Below the pieces are notes generated by a model. The model was not told the DNA's origin and did not search any database. It saw only the letters and a list, made by a program, of their open reading frames with translations. A program made the position numbers and the translations under genes. Below are positions 33,712 through 43,310 of a stretch of DNA of 64,000 bases, piece after piece (position 1 is the first letter of the stretch; every line of letters begins with the position of its first letter). Source of the DNA: an uncultured Saprospiraceae bacterium (GTDB lineage Bacteria; Bacteroidota; Bacteroidia; Chitinophagales; Saprospiraceae); NCBI GenBank assembly GCA_937872385.1, contig CALMSO010000005.1:62001-126000 (forward strand), given 5' to 3'.

Positions 33712-33943
33712 CGTGCCTCCCCTATTTAGTCGCTTGCAATGATGATAGTTTAATCGAAACTCGGCGAACCATCGGTTGGATAGTTCCCTGTTTTTCCAAT
33801 TCAATGATACAGCTTTTCGGTGAGAAAGTCAAGATGCGTGGGTGAGAATATTTGCAAATGCGTGGCGGCAGCGCGCTATTGGGAAGGTTGGAACAGGTTT
33901 TCCGGAATCTCCGAGAAAATTCGGAAAACCTGCCGTTCCGCAT

Positions 33944-34132
33944 TTAGTTTTCGCCGTATAATTTTTGGCGGTAGGCGGCCTTGAGCGTTTCGTTGCGTCG
34001 TTTTACCGAAGGCTTAGTGAAATGCTTCCGATTGCGCAATTCTCTCAGGATGCCCGTTTTTTCAAATTTTCGCTTGTACTGCTTGAGTGCTTTGTCAATA
34101 GACTCGCTGTCTTTTACTTCGATGATCAGCAT
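33944..34132 (-). CDS. rpsU: 30S ribosomal protein bS21
   Basis: A 62-residue basic ribosomal protein that sits near the anti-Shine-Dalgarno region of the 30S subunit. It matches the family along its length: LIIEVKDSESIDKALKQYKRKFEKTG, then RELRNRKHFTKPSVKRR. It is the first gene of rpsU-xerC-hpf on the minus strand, behind a good consensus promoter at 34196-34226. The gap to xerC is 232 bp. Confidence 0.97.
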   Translation of the reverse strand: MLIIEVKDSESIDKALKQYKRKFEKTGILRELRNRKHFTKPSVKRRNETLKAAYRQKLYGEN

Positions 34133-34195
34133 AAAGAAAACGGAATTTTTTTTAAATAAAAAACAACCCTACACCGCTGTTTTTGAAGCGGAGCG

Positions 34196-34226
34196 CAAAG
34201 ATACGACAACGCCCGGAACAGCGCAA
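34196..34226 (-). promoter_or_regulatory. Bacteroidota-type promoter for rpsU
   Basis: On the minus strand, TTG (34224-34226), a 20-bp spacer and TATCTTTG (34196-34203) match both consensus elements. Transcription should start near 34189, leaving a leader of about 57 nt. Confidence 0.62.
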
Positions 34227-34329
34227 GCGGTGGCGCGCAGATTTTTTTTGGGGTCTATTGCTGAATAAACCTGAAACTTGCCTCAAGTTTATTTCGTAGC
34301 AATGAATGTACCATGCACTGGCAGCTATT

Positions 34330-35988
34330 TTAGGGCTGTATTAATAACTTTGCTGTAGCCCCGTTCAAAACGCGCAAAAAATAAACCCCTGGTTTCCAGC
34401 TTGTTATATCGAGTTTTCTTTGCCCTGGTGCTAATCTAATTTCCTGCTTTATCTGCCCCGAGAGATTGAATATTTGTAGTAAGGTTTCCTGATTACCTTT
34501 CCATTCCAGTATGACTTCATGATTAGCTGGATTGGGATAAAATGTAAATGCATCTTGCTGAAAGACAGAGGTAGCAGGCGTCAACCGCTCACAAAAACCG
34601 GGGGCGGCACCTTGTTCCAACACCCCTTTGCTACTCATGTCTTTATCTATAAAAGCCGGATAATCCAGTGGATAACGATCCATTTTAAAAGTGGCATTGG
34701 TACCGATGCCCAGTTCCTGTCCTTGTAGCACGCTACTCCCCCCGGACAGTGGCGTTCTGTATTCCCAGACAATCTCCTGTTCTGGCGTAAGTTCAAAGGC
34801 ATATCCCCATCTTCCAGAACAGATCAGCACGTTTCCGTTCGGCAGCAGTTGTACACTCGACAAGCCGGTAGAATTGATTTGAAATGTGTCAGGATGTGTC
34901 AGTGATAGATCGAAGAAATCGGGCAGCCAACGTCCGTTCTGCATAGGATAAGACCATGTGTCTTGGTCAAAAGCCGGGTCAAAAACATTGACAGTAGAAA
35001 ACTTTGCACTTACTCGGTTATTGAAAGCGGCCATTTTGCCATAGTGCGGATGTGATGCATCAAGGAAAGGTCCCACCCAGTGGATATGATGCGGATAAAA
35101 AAGTTTTTGGTCAGCGGCTGTTCCATTTCGATAAGTTTGCGGATTGCCCCAGCGGTACAGTAAATCGCCACCACGGCCGCCGCGCCCCCCGGTGTGCCCA
35201 GCTGCTTCTTCGATAGTCGTGCTGTGGTCAATCACCCATACTTCATGAAAAGTAGGGACGCTAATTAGGAGCTGGTCCAGCTCTGCGTTATAATCAATTG
35301 CATTGACGTGCATCCAGTCAGGGTGCCCATCACTGGTGTCCCAGTTCAAGTCTATCAATTCGGGATGGTTGCGTACCTCGCCATAGTTATCTTTTTCAGG
35401 GTCAAAATCTTGAATCAAATGATCCCAGGCGTGCCATTCCCACACCATCTCATTATTGGTAGGGTTAACTTCGAGTATATAATCGGGCCATAACTTTCCC
35501 TGCGGTAATAGTGCCGGGTTTCTACCCGCCTGAATAGCCTCGCTTTCTGTTTTTGACTCCCATGAAATCATTACAATATTGCCATTGGGCAATACTTTTA
35601 TATCATGGTGCAAGCGTGCCGTAGCGTCATTTTGCTCAAATTGCCAGACGAGGTTGTTGTTCCAGTCCCGGATTTCCACGATGGCACCTCCACCACCTGC
35701 CCAGATTGGGTCATTTTGAAAAACATTGTGTCGCTTGGTTTTCACCAAATAGCCATTTTCTAAAATGTAAGCTGTATTGCCGGGACGCCAAATGCCTTCG
35801 TCCGGCCAGCTATGCACTACTTCCCCGCAATTATTTAGCAAAAAGACAGTAGGTTGATTGTGTGGATAAATAAGGTTGTAACCAGGAAAAGTTTTATTAA
35901 TATTATAAGATAGCAAACCCACCGTTCTTTGAGCAAAACTTGTAGTAGCATATGATATTATTAAAAATAAAAACAGCATTTTTTTCAT
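34330..35988 (-). CDS. Arylsulfotransferase-like secreted protein with T9SS sorting domain
   Basis: A 552-residue exported protein. The signal peptide is MKKMLFLFLIISYATTSFAQ. Residues 21-460 resemble the arylsulfate sulfotransferase (ASST) beta-propeller: LHHDIKVLPNGNIVMISWE, WPDYILEVNPTNNEMVWEWHAWDH, WMHVNAIDYNAELDQLL, and LLPNGNVLICSGRWGYAFEL. Residues about 475-552 (FTFYPNPANHEVILEW to PGVYFLRVLNGATAKLLIQP) form a type A T9SS C-terminal sorting domain, so the product is exported through type IX secretion. It follows SusC, SusD and a lipoprotein on the same strand. ASST-like propellers in Bacteroidota may not all transfer sulfate; the activity is not certain. Confidence 0.83.
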   Translation of the reverse strand: MKKMLFLFLIISYATTSFAQRTVGLLSYNINKTFPGYNLIYPHNQPTVFLLNNCGEVVHSWPDEGIWRPGNTAYILENGYLVKTKRHNVFQNDPIWAGGGGAIVEIRDWNNNLVWQFEQNDATARLHHDIKVLPNGNIVMISWESKTESEAIQAGRNPALLPQGKLWPDYILEVNPTNNEMVWEWHAWDHLIQDFDPEKDNYGEVRNHPELIDLNWDTSDGHPDWMHVNAIDYNAELDQLLISVPTFHEVWVIDHSTTIEEAAGHTGGRGGRGGDLLYRWGNPQTYRNGTAADQKLFYPHHIHWVGPFLDASHPHYGKMAAFNNRVSAKFSTVNVFDPAFDQDTWSYPMQNGRWLPDFFDLSLTHPDTFQINSTGLSSVQLLPNGNVLICSGRWGYAFELTPEQEIVWEYRTPLSGGSSVLQGQELGIGTNATFKMDRYPLDYPAFIDKDMSSKGVLEQGAAPGFCERLTPATSVFQQDAFTFYPNPANHEVILEWKGNQETLLQIFNLSGQIKQEIRLAPGQRKLDITSWKPGVYFLRVLNGATAKLLIQP

Positions 35989-36107
35989 AAGTTATAGCTT
36001 GAATATTTTATAAAATAAATAAGTCGCACCGCTTGATAATCAGGGTGCGACTTATTGTGATTATGCGAAGAGTAAAATATTATTCTGCAATATTTTACGC
36101 CTGTACA

Positions 36108-37061
36108 CTAGTTTCTGAGCGGTGGCCAGTTTTTACCATCTTGGCGCGTAAGTACTACCGTACCAAATTCGCCATAGGTATTTTCCCAGCTAATAGTAAG
36201 GCTGGTACCACTCACATTGTCAATATTATACGTGTAGGTGTCGCCAAACTGATCTATCCCTGTAAGCGTGATAACACCACAAGCATCACTAATTTTAAGG
36301 GTCACGCTCGTATTAGAGCTGTTTGGTCCGCTGCCAGAACCGTAGCAATGCTGCCAAGAGCCAAAGGCAAAATCGGTAGAGTTATAAGTTGTGGCAGTTG
36401 CTTTCGTCCAGGTAACAGTACCAGTTATTTCGCCATCGCAGAACATATTGGTGTGTACATAATCAAATGTACCTTGCAGCTCCGACGGACAAACCACCGG
36501 ATAACGATAGAAGAACGGCGAACGATAGTATAAACCACCCACGATATCCGGGCTAAGATTGGTATTGGTAAATACCCGACCTTGCGTGTCGGTAGCCGAA
36601 AGACGGTACTCAATGAAATCGCCGCCATCAATGTCCGCTTTGGTCATCCCCATGGCTGTCAGCGACTCCTCCAGTGTGTAACGAATAGTAGCTGCAGGAA
36701 ATCTGCTGCCCGATGCCGGATGTACCTGATCGAGTTTGAACGAGTGCGGCTGGAAAGCCGAAGCGGGGATAGTGCCGAGGCGAGCCTCCGACGTCACATT
36801 CGGGCCCCGACGACGGGATACAAATACTTCTACTTCTCTCAGGGTACGGCCATCTTCAATGTCCACGGCTTCTATGGTTACCTGAAAAACCCCTGCATCC
36901 AGATTAAAAAAGTCAAAACTGGAAGATGGACGATCCAGTGTACGCAGATACAAGCCAGTGTCAAACTCATTGTAAGGAATGGCCGGATCTACCCAGTCCG
37001 TACAGGCATTGAGCGTGAGGGCGAGCACCAATCCAAATAAATATTTTATGAATCTGTTCAT
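36108..37061 (-). CDS. SusD-linked surface lipoprotein
   Basis: A 317-residue lipoprotein, unknown family. The signal MNRFIKYLFGLVLALTLNAC has the lipobox LNAC. The first half has Ig-like strands (VFQVTIEAVDIEDGRTLREVEVFVSRR). The second half (from YPVVCPSELQGTFDYVHTNMFC) resembles the beta-sandwich domain that often follows SusD in Bacteroidota surface operons. It starts 18 bp after the SusD stop, so it is surely co-transcribed. It probably sits on the outer leaflet and contributes to ligand capture. Its ligand is unknown. Confidence 0.75.
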   Translation of the reverse strand: MNRFIKYLFGLVLALTLNACTDWVDPAIPYNEFDTGLYLRTLDRPSSSFDFFNLDAGVFQVTIEAVDIEDGRTLREVEVFVSRRRGPNVTSEARLGTIPASAFQPHSFKLDQVHPASGSRFPAATIRYTLEESLTAMGMTKADIDGGDFIEYRLSATDTQGRVFTNTNLSPDIVGGLYYRSPFFYRYPVVCPSELQGTFDYVHTNMFCDGEITGTVTWTKATATTYNSTDFAFGSWQHCYGSGSGPNSSNTSVTLKISDACGVITLTGIDQFGDTYTYNIDNVSGTSLTISWENTYGEFGTVVLTRQDGKNWPPLRN

Positions 37062-37079
37062 TTGAAGTCTGTTTTTAGA

Positions 37080-38720
37080 TTAGTTAATAAACCCATCGGG
37101 ATTATTATCCCAGAATACTTTTGAATCAAAGCTCGGTTTCTGCTGCGCATTGGCGTTCCGATTGACGTGGCTGTCCGGGTACGGGAAAGTACGCGGGAAG
37201 CGACCGAAGTTCGGAATTTGCCCTGGCTGCATATTATCCGGCTGACCGGTTCTACGATACAAGTTGTAGGCTTCGTTGCCACCACCGTACAGCGAGATCC
37301 AGTATTCACGGGCAATCAGACGCATCCGATCGATGTTGCTCGCAGCGGCATCGTATTCAGCACTGATGTGTGCCGTGTAGCGGTCGCGGTCGGCAGCATA
37401 GTCTGCATCCGATTGGAAAGCTCTGATTTTAGCAGCTTCGGTAGTCGTCAAAGACCAAGTGCGAACAAAATTGATATGCTTCGTAGCACCAGCTACCATC
37501 AGGTCTTTCGGCGAGCCAGTTGTACCGAGTTGCAATGCCGCTTCTGCCCGCATAAAGTCCACGTAGGAAGCCAGCATAATGGGCAGGATGCCAGCACCAC
37601 CATTACCGGGTGTAGAAGCAGTAATGCTCGCAGGCGCATTGTTGTCAAAAAGTACCCCAGCAGGATAGATTCCGTACAGCGTACGTCTGTTGTTGTCGGG
37701 CGGAATACCTTGCGGATCGAGGTGGTCACGGCCCCAGTAGCCCCGTTCGCCCGGCATACACCAGGGCATGCCCTGCGGGTAGTGGAAAGGCACGAACTCG
37801 TTCACGCATCTGGCTTCTGCCTCGCTGGTCGGATTGGCAGCTACCTGACGATAGAAGTAGTACTTAGCACGCGGATCGTCGAAGCCTTTAGCTTCGGTAA
37901 GATGCCACATAAAGAATACGGACTGGTAATGCCCCCCGCCCTGCGGAAACTGTACCGAAAACCAAGGGTGCCGGCTGTCCGGGTCGTTGGCACTTCTGCC
38001 ATAGCGGAAGTAAAAGTCATCGCCTTCCTGCAACAAATTACCGCCAGCAATCAGGGCATTAATAGCTGAAGTAGCGCCGCCGCTGTCAATCAGACGACGA
38101 TTCAGGTGATAGCGCAGCTCCAAGGTATTGGTGAGGCGTATCCAGCGCGTGTAGTTATTAGCGTAAAAAAAGTCGGTCGGAGTACCAATGGAAGTAGCCG
38201 TAAAGTCTTCTCTGGCAGAAGCCAGCAAAGCCAAAGCTGCCTGGTACACCGCTGCACCATTGTCCACTTTAGGATTGAAATTAGAAGGATCAAGCGCTTC
38301 CGACAAAGGCACATCACCAAATACATCCACCAGCGTCATCCAGACATAAGCCTCCAGGGTTTTGGCAATACCGAGGTGCCTTCTGAAATTGCTTGCCGCA
38401 GCCAGCTCTTTCAGGTTTTTGATGTCATTCAGAATGTTGGCATAGGCATTGTTCCAAACACCATTCATGGTTACGGCCTGATACGAAATTTCGTAGGTAT
38501 CCGCTGCCTGATGTAAGATGCGGGTTACTCGCCCACCAAACAAGCTGGTAGTGTAATAAAAATCAGCAAAATTCACCTGAATGCGATTCAGCAGCGAAGT
38601 AGCATCCGCGCTGGAGAGCGTAATATCATTGGGGCTGTCCAGCAATTCGTCAAAATCGCAGGAACTCACCACCAGCACTCCCAGAATCAGCAATATATGA
38701 ACGAAATATTTCTTCATCAT
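37080..38720 (-). CDS. SusD/RagB-like nutrient-binding lipoprotein
   Basis: A surface lipoprotein of 546 residues that caps the SusC transporter and captures ligand. The signal is MMKKYFVHILLILGVLVVSSC with lipobox VSSC. ATGs at 38729, 38720 and 38717 are possible; 38720 is taken. The helical TPR-like core appears in ATSLLNRIQVNFADFYY, NNAYANILNDIKNLKELAAA, AKTLEAYVWMTLVDVFGDVP (the signature near residue 120), and YVDFMRAEAALQLG. The C-terminal PDNMQPGQIPNFGRFPRTFPYP is typical. It begins 18 bp after the SusC stop. Confidence 0.92.
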   Translation of the reverse strand: MMKKYFVHILLILGVLVVSSCDFDELLDSPNDITLSSADATSLLNRIQVNFADFYYTTSLFGGRVTRILHQAADTYEISYQAVTMNGVWNNAYANILNDIKNLKELAAASNFRRHLGIAKTLEAYVWMTLVDVFGDVPLSEALDPSNFNPKVDNGAAVYQAALALLASAREDFTATSIGTPTDFFYANNYTRWIRLTNTLELRYHLNRRLIDSGGATSAINALIAGGNLLQEGDDFYFRYGRSANDPDSRHPWFSVQFPQGGGHYQSVFFMWHLTEAKGFDDPRAKYYFYRQVAANPTSEAEARCVNEFVPFHYPQGMPWCMPGERGYWGRDHLDPQGIPPDNNRRTLYGIYPAGVLFDNNAPASITASTPGNGGAGILPIMLASYVDFMRAEAALQLGTTGSPKDLMVAGATKHINFVRTWSLTTTEAAKIRAFQSDADYAADRDRYTAHISAEYDAAASNIDRMRLIAREYWISLYGGGNEAYNLYRRTGQPDNMQPGQIPNFGRFPRTFPYPDSHVNRNANAQQKPSFDSKVFWDNNPDGFIN

Positions 38721-38738
38721 TTTTAACATTTAAGAAGT

Positions 38739-41700
38739 TTAGAAAGTGAGGTTCAAAGTTGCACCGTATCTTCTGGAGCTGGGGCCGGTCAGGTAGTCAA
38801 AACCCAAACCATTACCTACACCGGTGCTCAATACGTCGGTGTCGAAATTCACAAATTTCGGCATATTCAATGCTCTGAACCAAATGTTTGTGCCCGTAAT
38901 GCTCAACGAAGCCCGTTTGAAAGGCGTATTACCGATGATTTTTGTCGGTATGTTGTACGTCAGCGAAGCTTCTCTGAGGCGCAGCGTACTACCGTCAAAG
39001 GTGATCGCTTCGTCGGAGAAGAAGTAGTTGTCAAAGAAATAGTTGGATGCCGTTACCTGTACATCGTTCGGACGGCCATCTTCCTGCACACCCGGCAGAA
39101 TCAGCGACAAACCACGATCCAACTGGTCGGTATCCTTCGTCAAGCCCCTGGCTAATACCCCTTTCACCGTGTTGCTCACAATGACACCGCGGTGGCGATA
39201 TTCCCACATGAAGGACAAGTTGAAGCCCTTGAAGCTGATGTTGTTGATCAGCGAAGAGGTGAAGGCTGGGTTCGGGTCACCCAATACCGCCAAATCAGAA
39301 GTTTCTTTGTAACGACCGTTCGGTAGTACAATCTTATTGCCGTTGGCGTCACGTTCGATACCAATACCCTTAATCAAACCATACGGCTCACCCGGAATGG
39401 CGAAGTTACCGAGGTTGGTAAAGCCAGCAAATACTACTTCTTCCAGACCAGCACCCAGTTCGTCAATGACCGAACGGTACAGACCGTAGTTAGCAGTGAT
39501 ATCCCACTGGAAACCCGAACGAGTGCGGAACGGCGTTACAGTAGCCGTCAGTTCCAGACCACGCGTGCTCATACCGCCAAGGTTGAGCGTGGTGTTAAGG
39601 AAACCGGTGGACGGGTCAATCGGGGCACGCGTAATCAAGTCTTCGGTAGTTCTGCTATACAAAGACAGGTCGAAGCGCAGACGGTTGTTGAACATTACCG
39701 CTTCTACACCACCTTCCCATTCTTTCTGCAATTCCGGACGCAGGTTCGGGTTACCGAGCAGCGTAGAAATAGATTGCGTGGGGAACAGAGCGCCTGCTGC
39801 GTTAACAAAACCGCGCGAGTTTTGAGCCAGAATGTTCCGAGTGCTATAAGGACTTGGGAAACCAGCCGAAGTACCATAGCCGAGACGCAATTTCAAATAA
39901 CGTAGCGTGCTTGACTCCAAATCGCTGAAGGCAGACGTCGGGATGAAAGAGATACTAGCACCCGGATAGATGATGCGGCGATTCTCGGGTTCTACTGTCG
40001 AAGTCCAGTCGTTTCTACCAAGGACGTTGACGAAAAGGAAGTCAGAGTAGTCCAAAGTTACACTGGTGTAAACCCCGGCTCTTCTTTCCGTTTCTAAGAA
40101 GTTGATCCGACCATTGGTAAAAGGATCTCTGGAAGAGGTATTCTCGAAGTTAGAGTGATTGAACAAGCCGAAAGCCAACTGGCTGGTGCTGGCCAGACCA
40201 AACTGCTCGTAAGAGTCTTCCCGGTAGTTACCACCTACTAATGCCGTCAGCGCAAGCTTGTCGCTCAACTGGGCGCGGTAGTTCAGGTTCACGTCGTGAT
40301 TCCAGATGGTATTCCGGATGGTCGTACTCTTATATACGCCGTTGATTACGTTCACGTCACCTGTACCGCCCTTATTCAGCCTCACTTCCTGATTTTCGGT
40401 GTAGGTATCCAAACCGAGCCGGTAGGTCAGACCAAAATTCTCGTTAATGTCATAGTTAACGGAAGTAGAATTGAAGAAACGGTTTACCGAGCTGGTATTT
40501 GAATAGTACTTGGTAATCCAGATCGGGTTGGTAATGTCGTTACCGCCACGGTAGTAAACAGAGCTTCTGTCCACCGGATTTTCAAAAGGCAGACCAGCCA
40601 AATCCACGTTACGCGGCGTGTAGAGTACGTTGGCAAATACAGAAGGAATCCCGCCAGAAGCATTACTACCGAAGCCCGCGTTCAGCGGCGGCGATTCTAC
40701 ATCCGTATTGATGTACTGGAAGGAAGAGCGAATCGAAATCCGATCGGTGATATTCGAATTCAAGCCCAAACCGAAGTTAATTTTCTTCAAGGTATTACCT
40801 GGCGTGAAGCCTTCTTCATCTTGGTAGCCGAAGCTTACATTATAACCAGAGTTACCAGCCTGACCCGCAATTTGCAGCGAGGTATTGTGCACCTGCCCCG
40901 TACGGAAGAACGAATCGCCAATAGTTGGATAAGGGCGGTTCTCATAGCGAACTACATTACCCACATTGGCACCTGCACCCCAAGGCTTTGAGGGGTCAAC
41001 GGCGAATTCCGGGAAAGCATTGCGAATAGAAGCTACGCCCGACAAACCAATCGGGTGCGGCACGTCAGTGACAATGCGCATATCAGCTCCCCAGTTACTA
41101 AAGAACCAAGCATCCGGAGTCAATTGCTGGAAACCGCCACCGTAGGTGTTCTGATATTCCGGCAAAGAGGCAATCCGGTTTTGGAAATACGACTGGCTTA
41201 CGCTGATTTCAGCAGCTTTTTTGCTGCCACCGCCGCTCTTGGTGGTAATCAAGATTACCCCGTTGCGACCTTGGTCACCGTACAGTACCGTAGCCGACAG
41301 ACCCTTCAGTACGCTCACCGACTCGATGTTGTTTGGGTCGAGGTCGAGCATACGGCTGGAGGTCGTTTGGCCACCGGTCGTAAAACCAGTTTGCTGATTT
41401 GTCGAAGAGTTGAAAGGTACACCGTCCACTACAAATAGCGGCTGGTTGCTACCCGTCACCGAGGAATAACCCCGGATAGTGATGTTGGTACCAGTACCGG
41501 ATACCCCGCCTGTTGCGGTGATGTTTACACCGGGCACCTTACCCTGCAAAACGCGAGACACGTCCGCTTCAGGGCGATTGGCAATGAGTTCTTCGCCGAC
41601 GGTAGTCACACCATAGCCCAAGGCGCGCTTGTCTTTGCGAATACCCAAGCTGGTGACCACCACCTCGCTCAGTTGCTCGGCAGATTCTTCCAGCGTCAGA

Positions 41701-41969
41701 TCCAATACATTAGAAGAACCCAGCGTCACTTCTTGCGTAGCGAAGCCGGTGTAGCTAAAAACAAGTACTTCGCTGCCAGCGGGTACGGCCAGCGAGTAAT
41801 TACCGTCAATGTCGGTAACAGTACCAGTGGAAGTCCCCTTCACGAGGACACTCGCGCCGATGAGGGGTATCCCGCTGTTGTCTGTCACCTTACCACTGAC
41901 TGTTCTTTGCGCCATGGTGGCACCAATGGCAAAAAGAACCAGTGTCAAAACCAGTGAGAGTTTTTTCAT
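38739..41969 (-). CDS. SusC/RagA TonB-dependent outer-membrane transporter
   Basis: A 1076-residue outer-membrane importer powered by TonB-ExbBD. The signal peptide is MKKLSLVLTLVLFAIGATMA. A carboxypeptidase-regulatory-like domain (about 22-95; TVSGKVTDNSGIPLIGASVLVKG) and the plug (LSEVVVTSLGIRKDKRALGY; VSRVLQGKVPGVNI; NIESVSVLKGLSATVLYGDQ) precede the 22-strand barrel, which ends in SSRRYGATLNLTF. With SusD downstream it forms the standard uptake pair. No glycoside hydrolase, lyase or peptidase lies beside it, so the substrate class is not indicated; glycan and peptide are both open. No sigma/anti-sigma pair is nearby. Confidence 0.95.
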   Translation of the reverse strand: MKKLSLVLTLVLFAIGATMAQRTVSGKVTDNSGIPLIGASVLVKGTSTGTVTDIDGNYSLAVPAGSEVLVFSYTGFATQEVTLGSSNVLDLTLEESAEQLSEVVVTSLGIRKDKRALGYGVTTVGEELIANRPEADVSRVLQGKVPGVNITATGGVSGTGTNITIRGYSSVTGSNQPLFVVDGVPFNSSTNQQTGFTTGGQTTSSRMLDLDPNNIESVSVLKGLSATVLYGDQGRNGVILITTKSGGGSKKAAEISVSQSYFQNRIASLPEYQNTYGGGFQQLTPDAWFFSNWGADMRIVTDVPHPIGLSGVASIRNAFPEFAVDPSKPWGAGANVGNVVRYENRPYPTIGDSFFRTGQVHNTSLQIAGQAGNSGYNVSFGYQDEEGFTPGNTLKKINFGLGLNSNITDRISIRSSFQYINTDVESPPLNAGFGSNASGGIPSVFANVLYTPRNVDLAGLPFENPVDRSSVYYRGGNDITNPIWITKYYSNTSSVNRFFNSTSVNYDINENFGLTYRLGLDTYTENQEVRLNKGGTGDVNVINGVYKSTTIRNTIWNHDVNLNYRAQLSDKLALTALVGGNYREDSYEQFGLASTSQLAFGLFNHSNFENTSSRDPFTNGRINFLETERRAGVYTSVTLDYSDFLFVNVLGRNDWTSTVEPENRRIIYPGASISFIPTSAFSDLESSTLRYLKLRLGYGTSAGFPSPYSTRNILAQNSRGFVNAAGALFPTQSISTLLGNPNLRPELQKEWEGGVEAVMFNNRLRFDLSLYSRTTEDLITRAPIDPSTGFLNTTLNLGGMSTRGLELTATVTPFRTRSGFQWDITANYGLYRSVIDELGAGLEEVVFAGFTNLGNFAIPGEPYGLIKGIGIERDANGNKIVLPNGRYKETSDLAVLGDPNPAFTSSLINNISFKGFNLSFMWEYRHRGVIVSNTVKGVLARGLTKDTDQLDRGLSLILPGVQEDGRPNDVQVTASNYFFDNYFFSDEAITFDGSTLRLREASLTYNIPTKIIGNTPFKRASLSITGTNIWFRALNMPKFVNFDTDVLSTGVGNGLGFDYLTGPSSRRYGATLNLTF

Positions 41970-42349
41970 ACTAATCCAATTTTGTTTTGTGAATAGAGTA
42001 AAATAAAATCCAAAATTATACTTTTCAGTACAAGTAGCCTAACCTAAATTTAACTTTTTGATAACAAATGAAATTTTCATCCGAGCTAAATTCGTCGAAA
42101 CGCTTGTAAAACAAGGCGTTCAGCGTATTTTTTGCCTACAAAAAATTAACATTGACTTGACGATAAATTAACGCTCAAGAGTACCCAAACGCTGCGCGCG
42201 CCCCAAAAGAAAAACGGCAAAAAAATGTTTTTACCTCTACAAATATGGACAATAAAAGCTATTATCAGAAGTAAACATCGTCTGTAATATTTTTGCAAAA
42301 CAAAATGCCGAACAGCTAATGGAATATTAGAAAAAATTCGGATGCTTTT
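41970..42349. promoter_or_regulatory. 380-bp gap before SusC: weak promoter and a dyad
   Basis: TAATTTTG on the minus strand (42011-42018) matches TAnnTTTG 42 bp before the SusC ATG, with no well-spaced -33. An imperfect inverted repeat, AACGCTTGT (42099-42107) against ACAAGGCGTT (42111-42120), lies about 80 bp further upstream. It has no T-run, so it is either a weak pdxJ terminator or a binding site. The rest is AT-rich with no gene seen. Confidence 0.35.
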
Positions 42350-43072
42350 TTAGGCTATTCTTAATTGCTGCAGATACATCTGGATGGTATTTTGCAAACC
42401 ATAATATAAGGCATCGCAAATCAAGGCATGCCCAATGGAAACTTCTAATAATGCGGGCACATGCTCTCGGTAAAAACGCAGGTTTTGCAAGTTCAAATCA
42501 TGCCCGGCGTTGATGCCAAGCCCCTGATCCTTAGCTACTTGCGCAGCGCGGACGTGCGGTGCTACCGCTGCTGCCGGATCGGAAAGATACTGTTCGGCGT
42601 AGTGCCCCGTGTAGAACTCAATGCGATCGGCACCTACGGCTGCGGCCCCCGCCACGAAACGCTCCTCTGGATCTACGAAAATGGAGACCCGAATGCCTGC
42701 TGCTTGCAGTTGCGCTGTCACATCGGTCAGAAAATCCTGGTGCGCAATGGTGTCCCAGCCTTGGTCGGAAGTGAGCACATCGGGCGAGTCGGGCACTAAG
42801 GTACACTGGTGTGGCCGCGCCGCCAGCACCAATTGCAGAAAATCGGGCGTTGGGTTGCCCTCCACATTAAATTCGGTGGTCACGACTTGGCGCAAGGCGG
42901 GCACATCGGCGTAGCGAATGTGGCGTTCGTCGGGGCGAGGGTGCACCGTAATGCCCTGAGCACCAAAGGCTTCACAATCCTTTGCCACCTGAATGATGTC
43001 GGGTAGGTTGCCGCCTCGTGCATTGCGAATGAGCGCTATTTTGTTGATGTTGACGCTGAGTTTGGGAGTCAT
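42350..43072 (-). CDS. pdxJ: Pyridoxine 5'-phosphate synthase
   Basis: A cytoplasmic TIM-barrel enzyme of 240 residues. It condenses 1-deoxyxylulose 5-phosphate with 3-amino-2-oxopropyl phosphate in the last ring-forming step of vitamin B6 synthesis. The family N-terminus LSVNINKIALIRNARGGNLPDI, the loop ITVHPRPDERHIRYADV (about 41-57) and the phosphate site GLGINAGHDLNLQNL (about 189-203) are present, followed by VSIGHALICDALYYGL. It stands alone and is divergent from the CPBP protease gene across 238 bp that contain family C words (43073-43112). Confidence 0.95.
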   Translation of the reverse strand: MTPKLSVNINKIALIRNARGGNLPDIIQVAKDCEAFGAQGITVHPRPDERHIRYADVPALRQVVTTEFNVEGNPTPDFLQLVLAARPHQCTLVPDSPDVLTSDQGWDTIAHQDFLTDVTAQLQAAGIRVSIFVDPEERFVAGAAAVGADRIEFYTGHYAEQYLSDPAAAVAPHVRAAQVAKDQGLGINAGHDLNLQNLRFYREHVPALLEVSIGHALICDALYYGLQNTIQMYLQQLRIA

Positions 43073-43266
43073 GTGGTTGGGTTGAAAAGCTGAGTGGTTG
43101 AGTTGATAGTTAATTTTTAGTTGTTTGTAATAATGAACTAACAGCTATGCTTACTGATGTGTGTTTTTTAAAATTTATTTACTTGATTTTCAATATTTTA
43201 CAAATAAAATTCCTTGACAACTGAATAGTCTGCTGCTCGTTATTAGGTTCCATTGCTGGCTACTCC

Positions 43267-43296
43267 TTGCAAAAATGAAAAATTAAACTAAATTTA
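43267..43296 (+). promoter_or_regulatory. Candidate promoter for the CPBP gene
   Basis: TTG (43267-43269), a 19-bp spacer and TAAATTTA (43289-43296), one base from TAnnTTTG, 14 bp before the ATG at 43311. Confidence 0.45.
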
Positions 43297-43310
43297 CGAA
43301 AAACAGTTGC

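Noticed and set aside
32093..34329. tRNA cluster expected near rpsU-xerC-hpf
   Set aside because: Many Bacteroidota carry tRNA genes and tuf after hpf, but no cloverleaf or CCA-ended arm was seen here.
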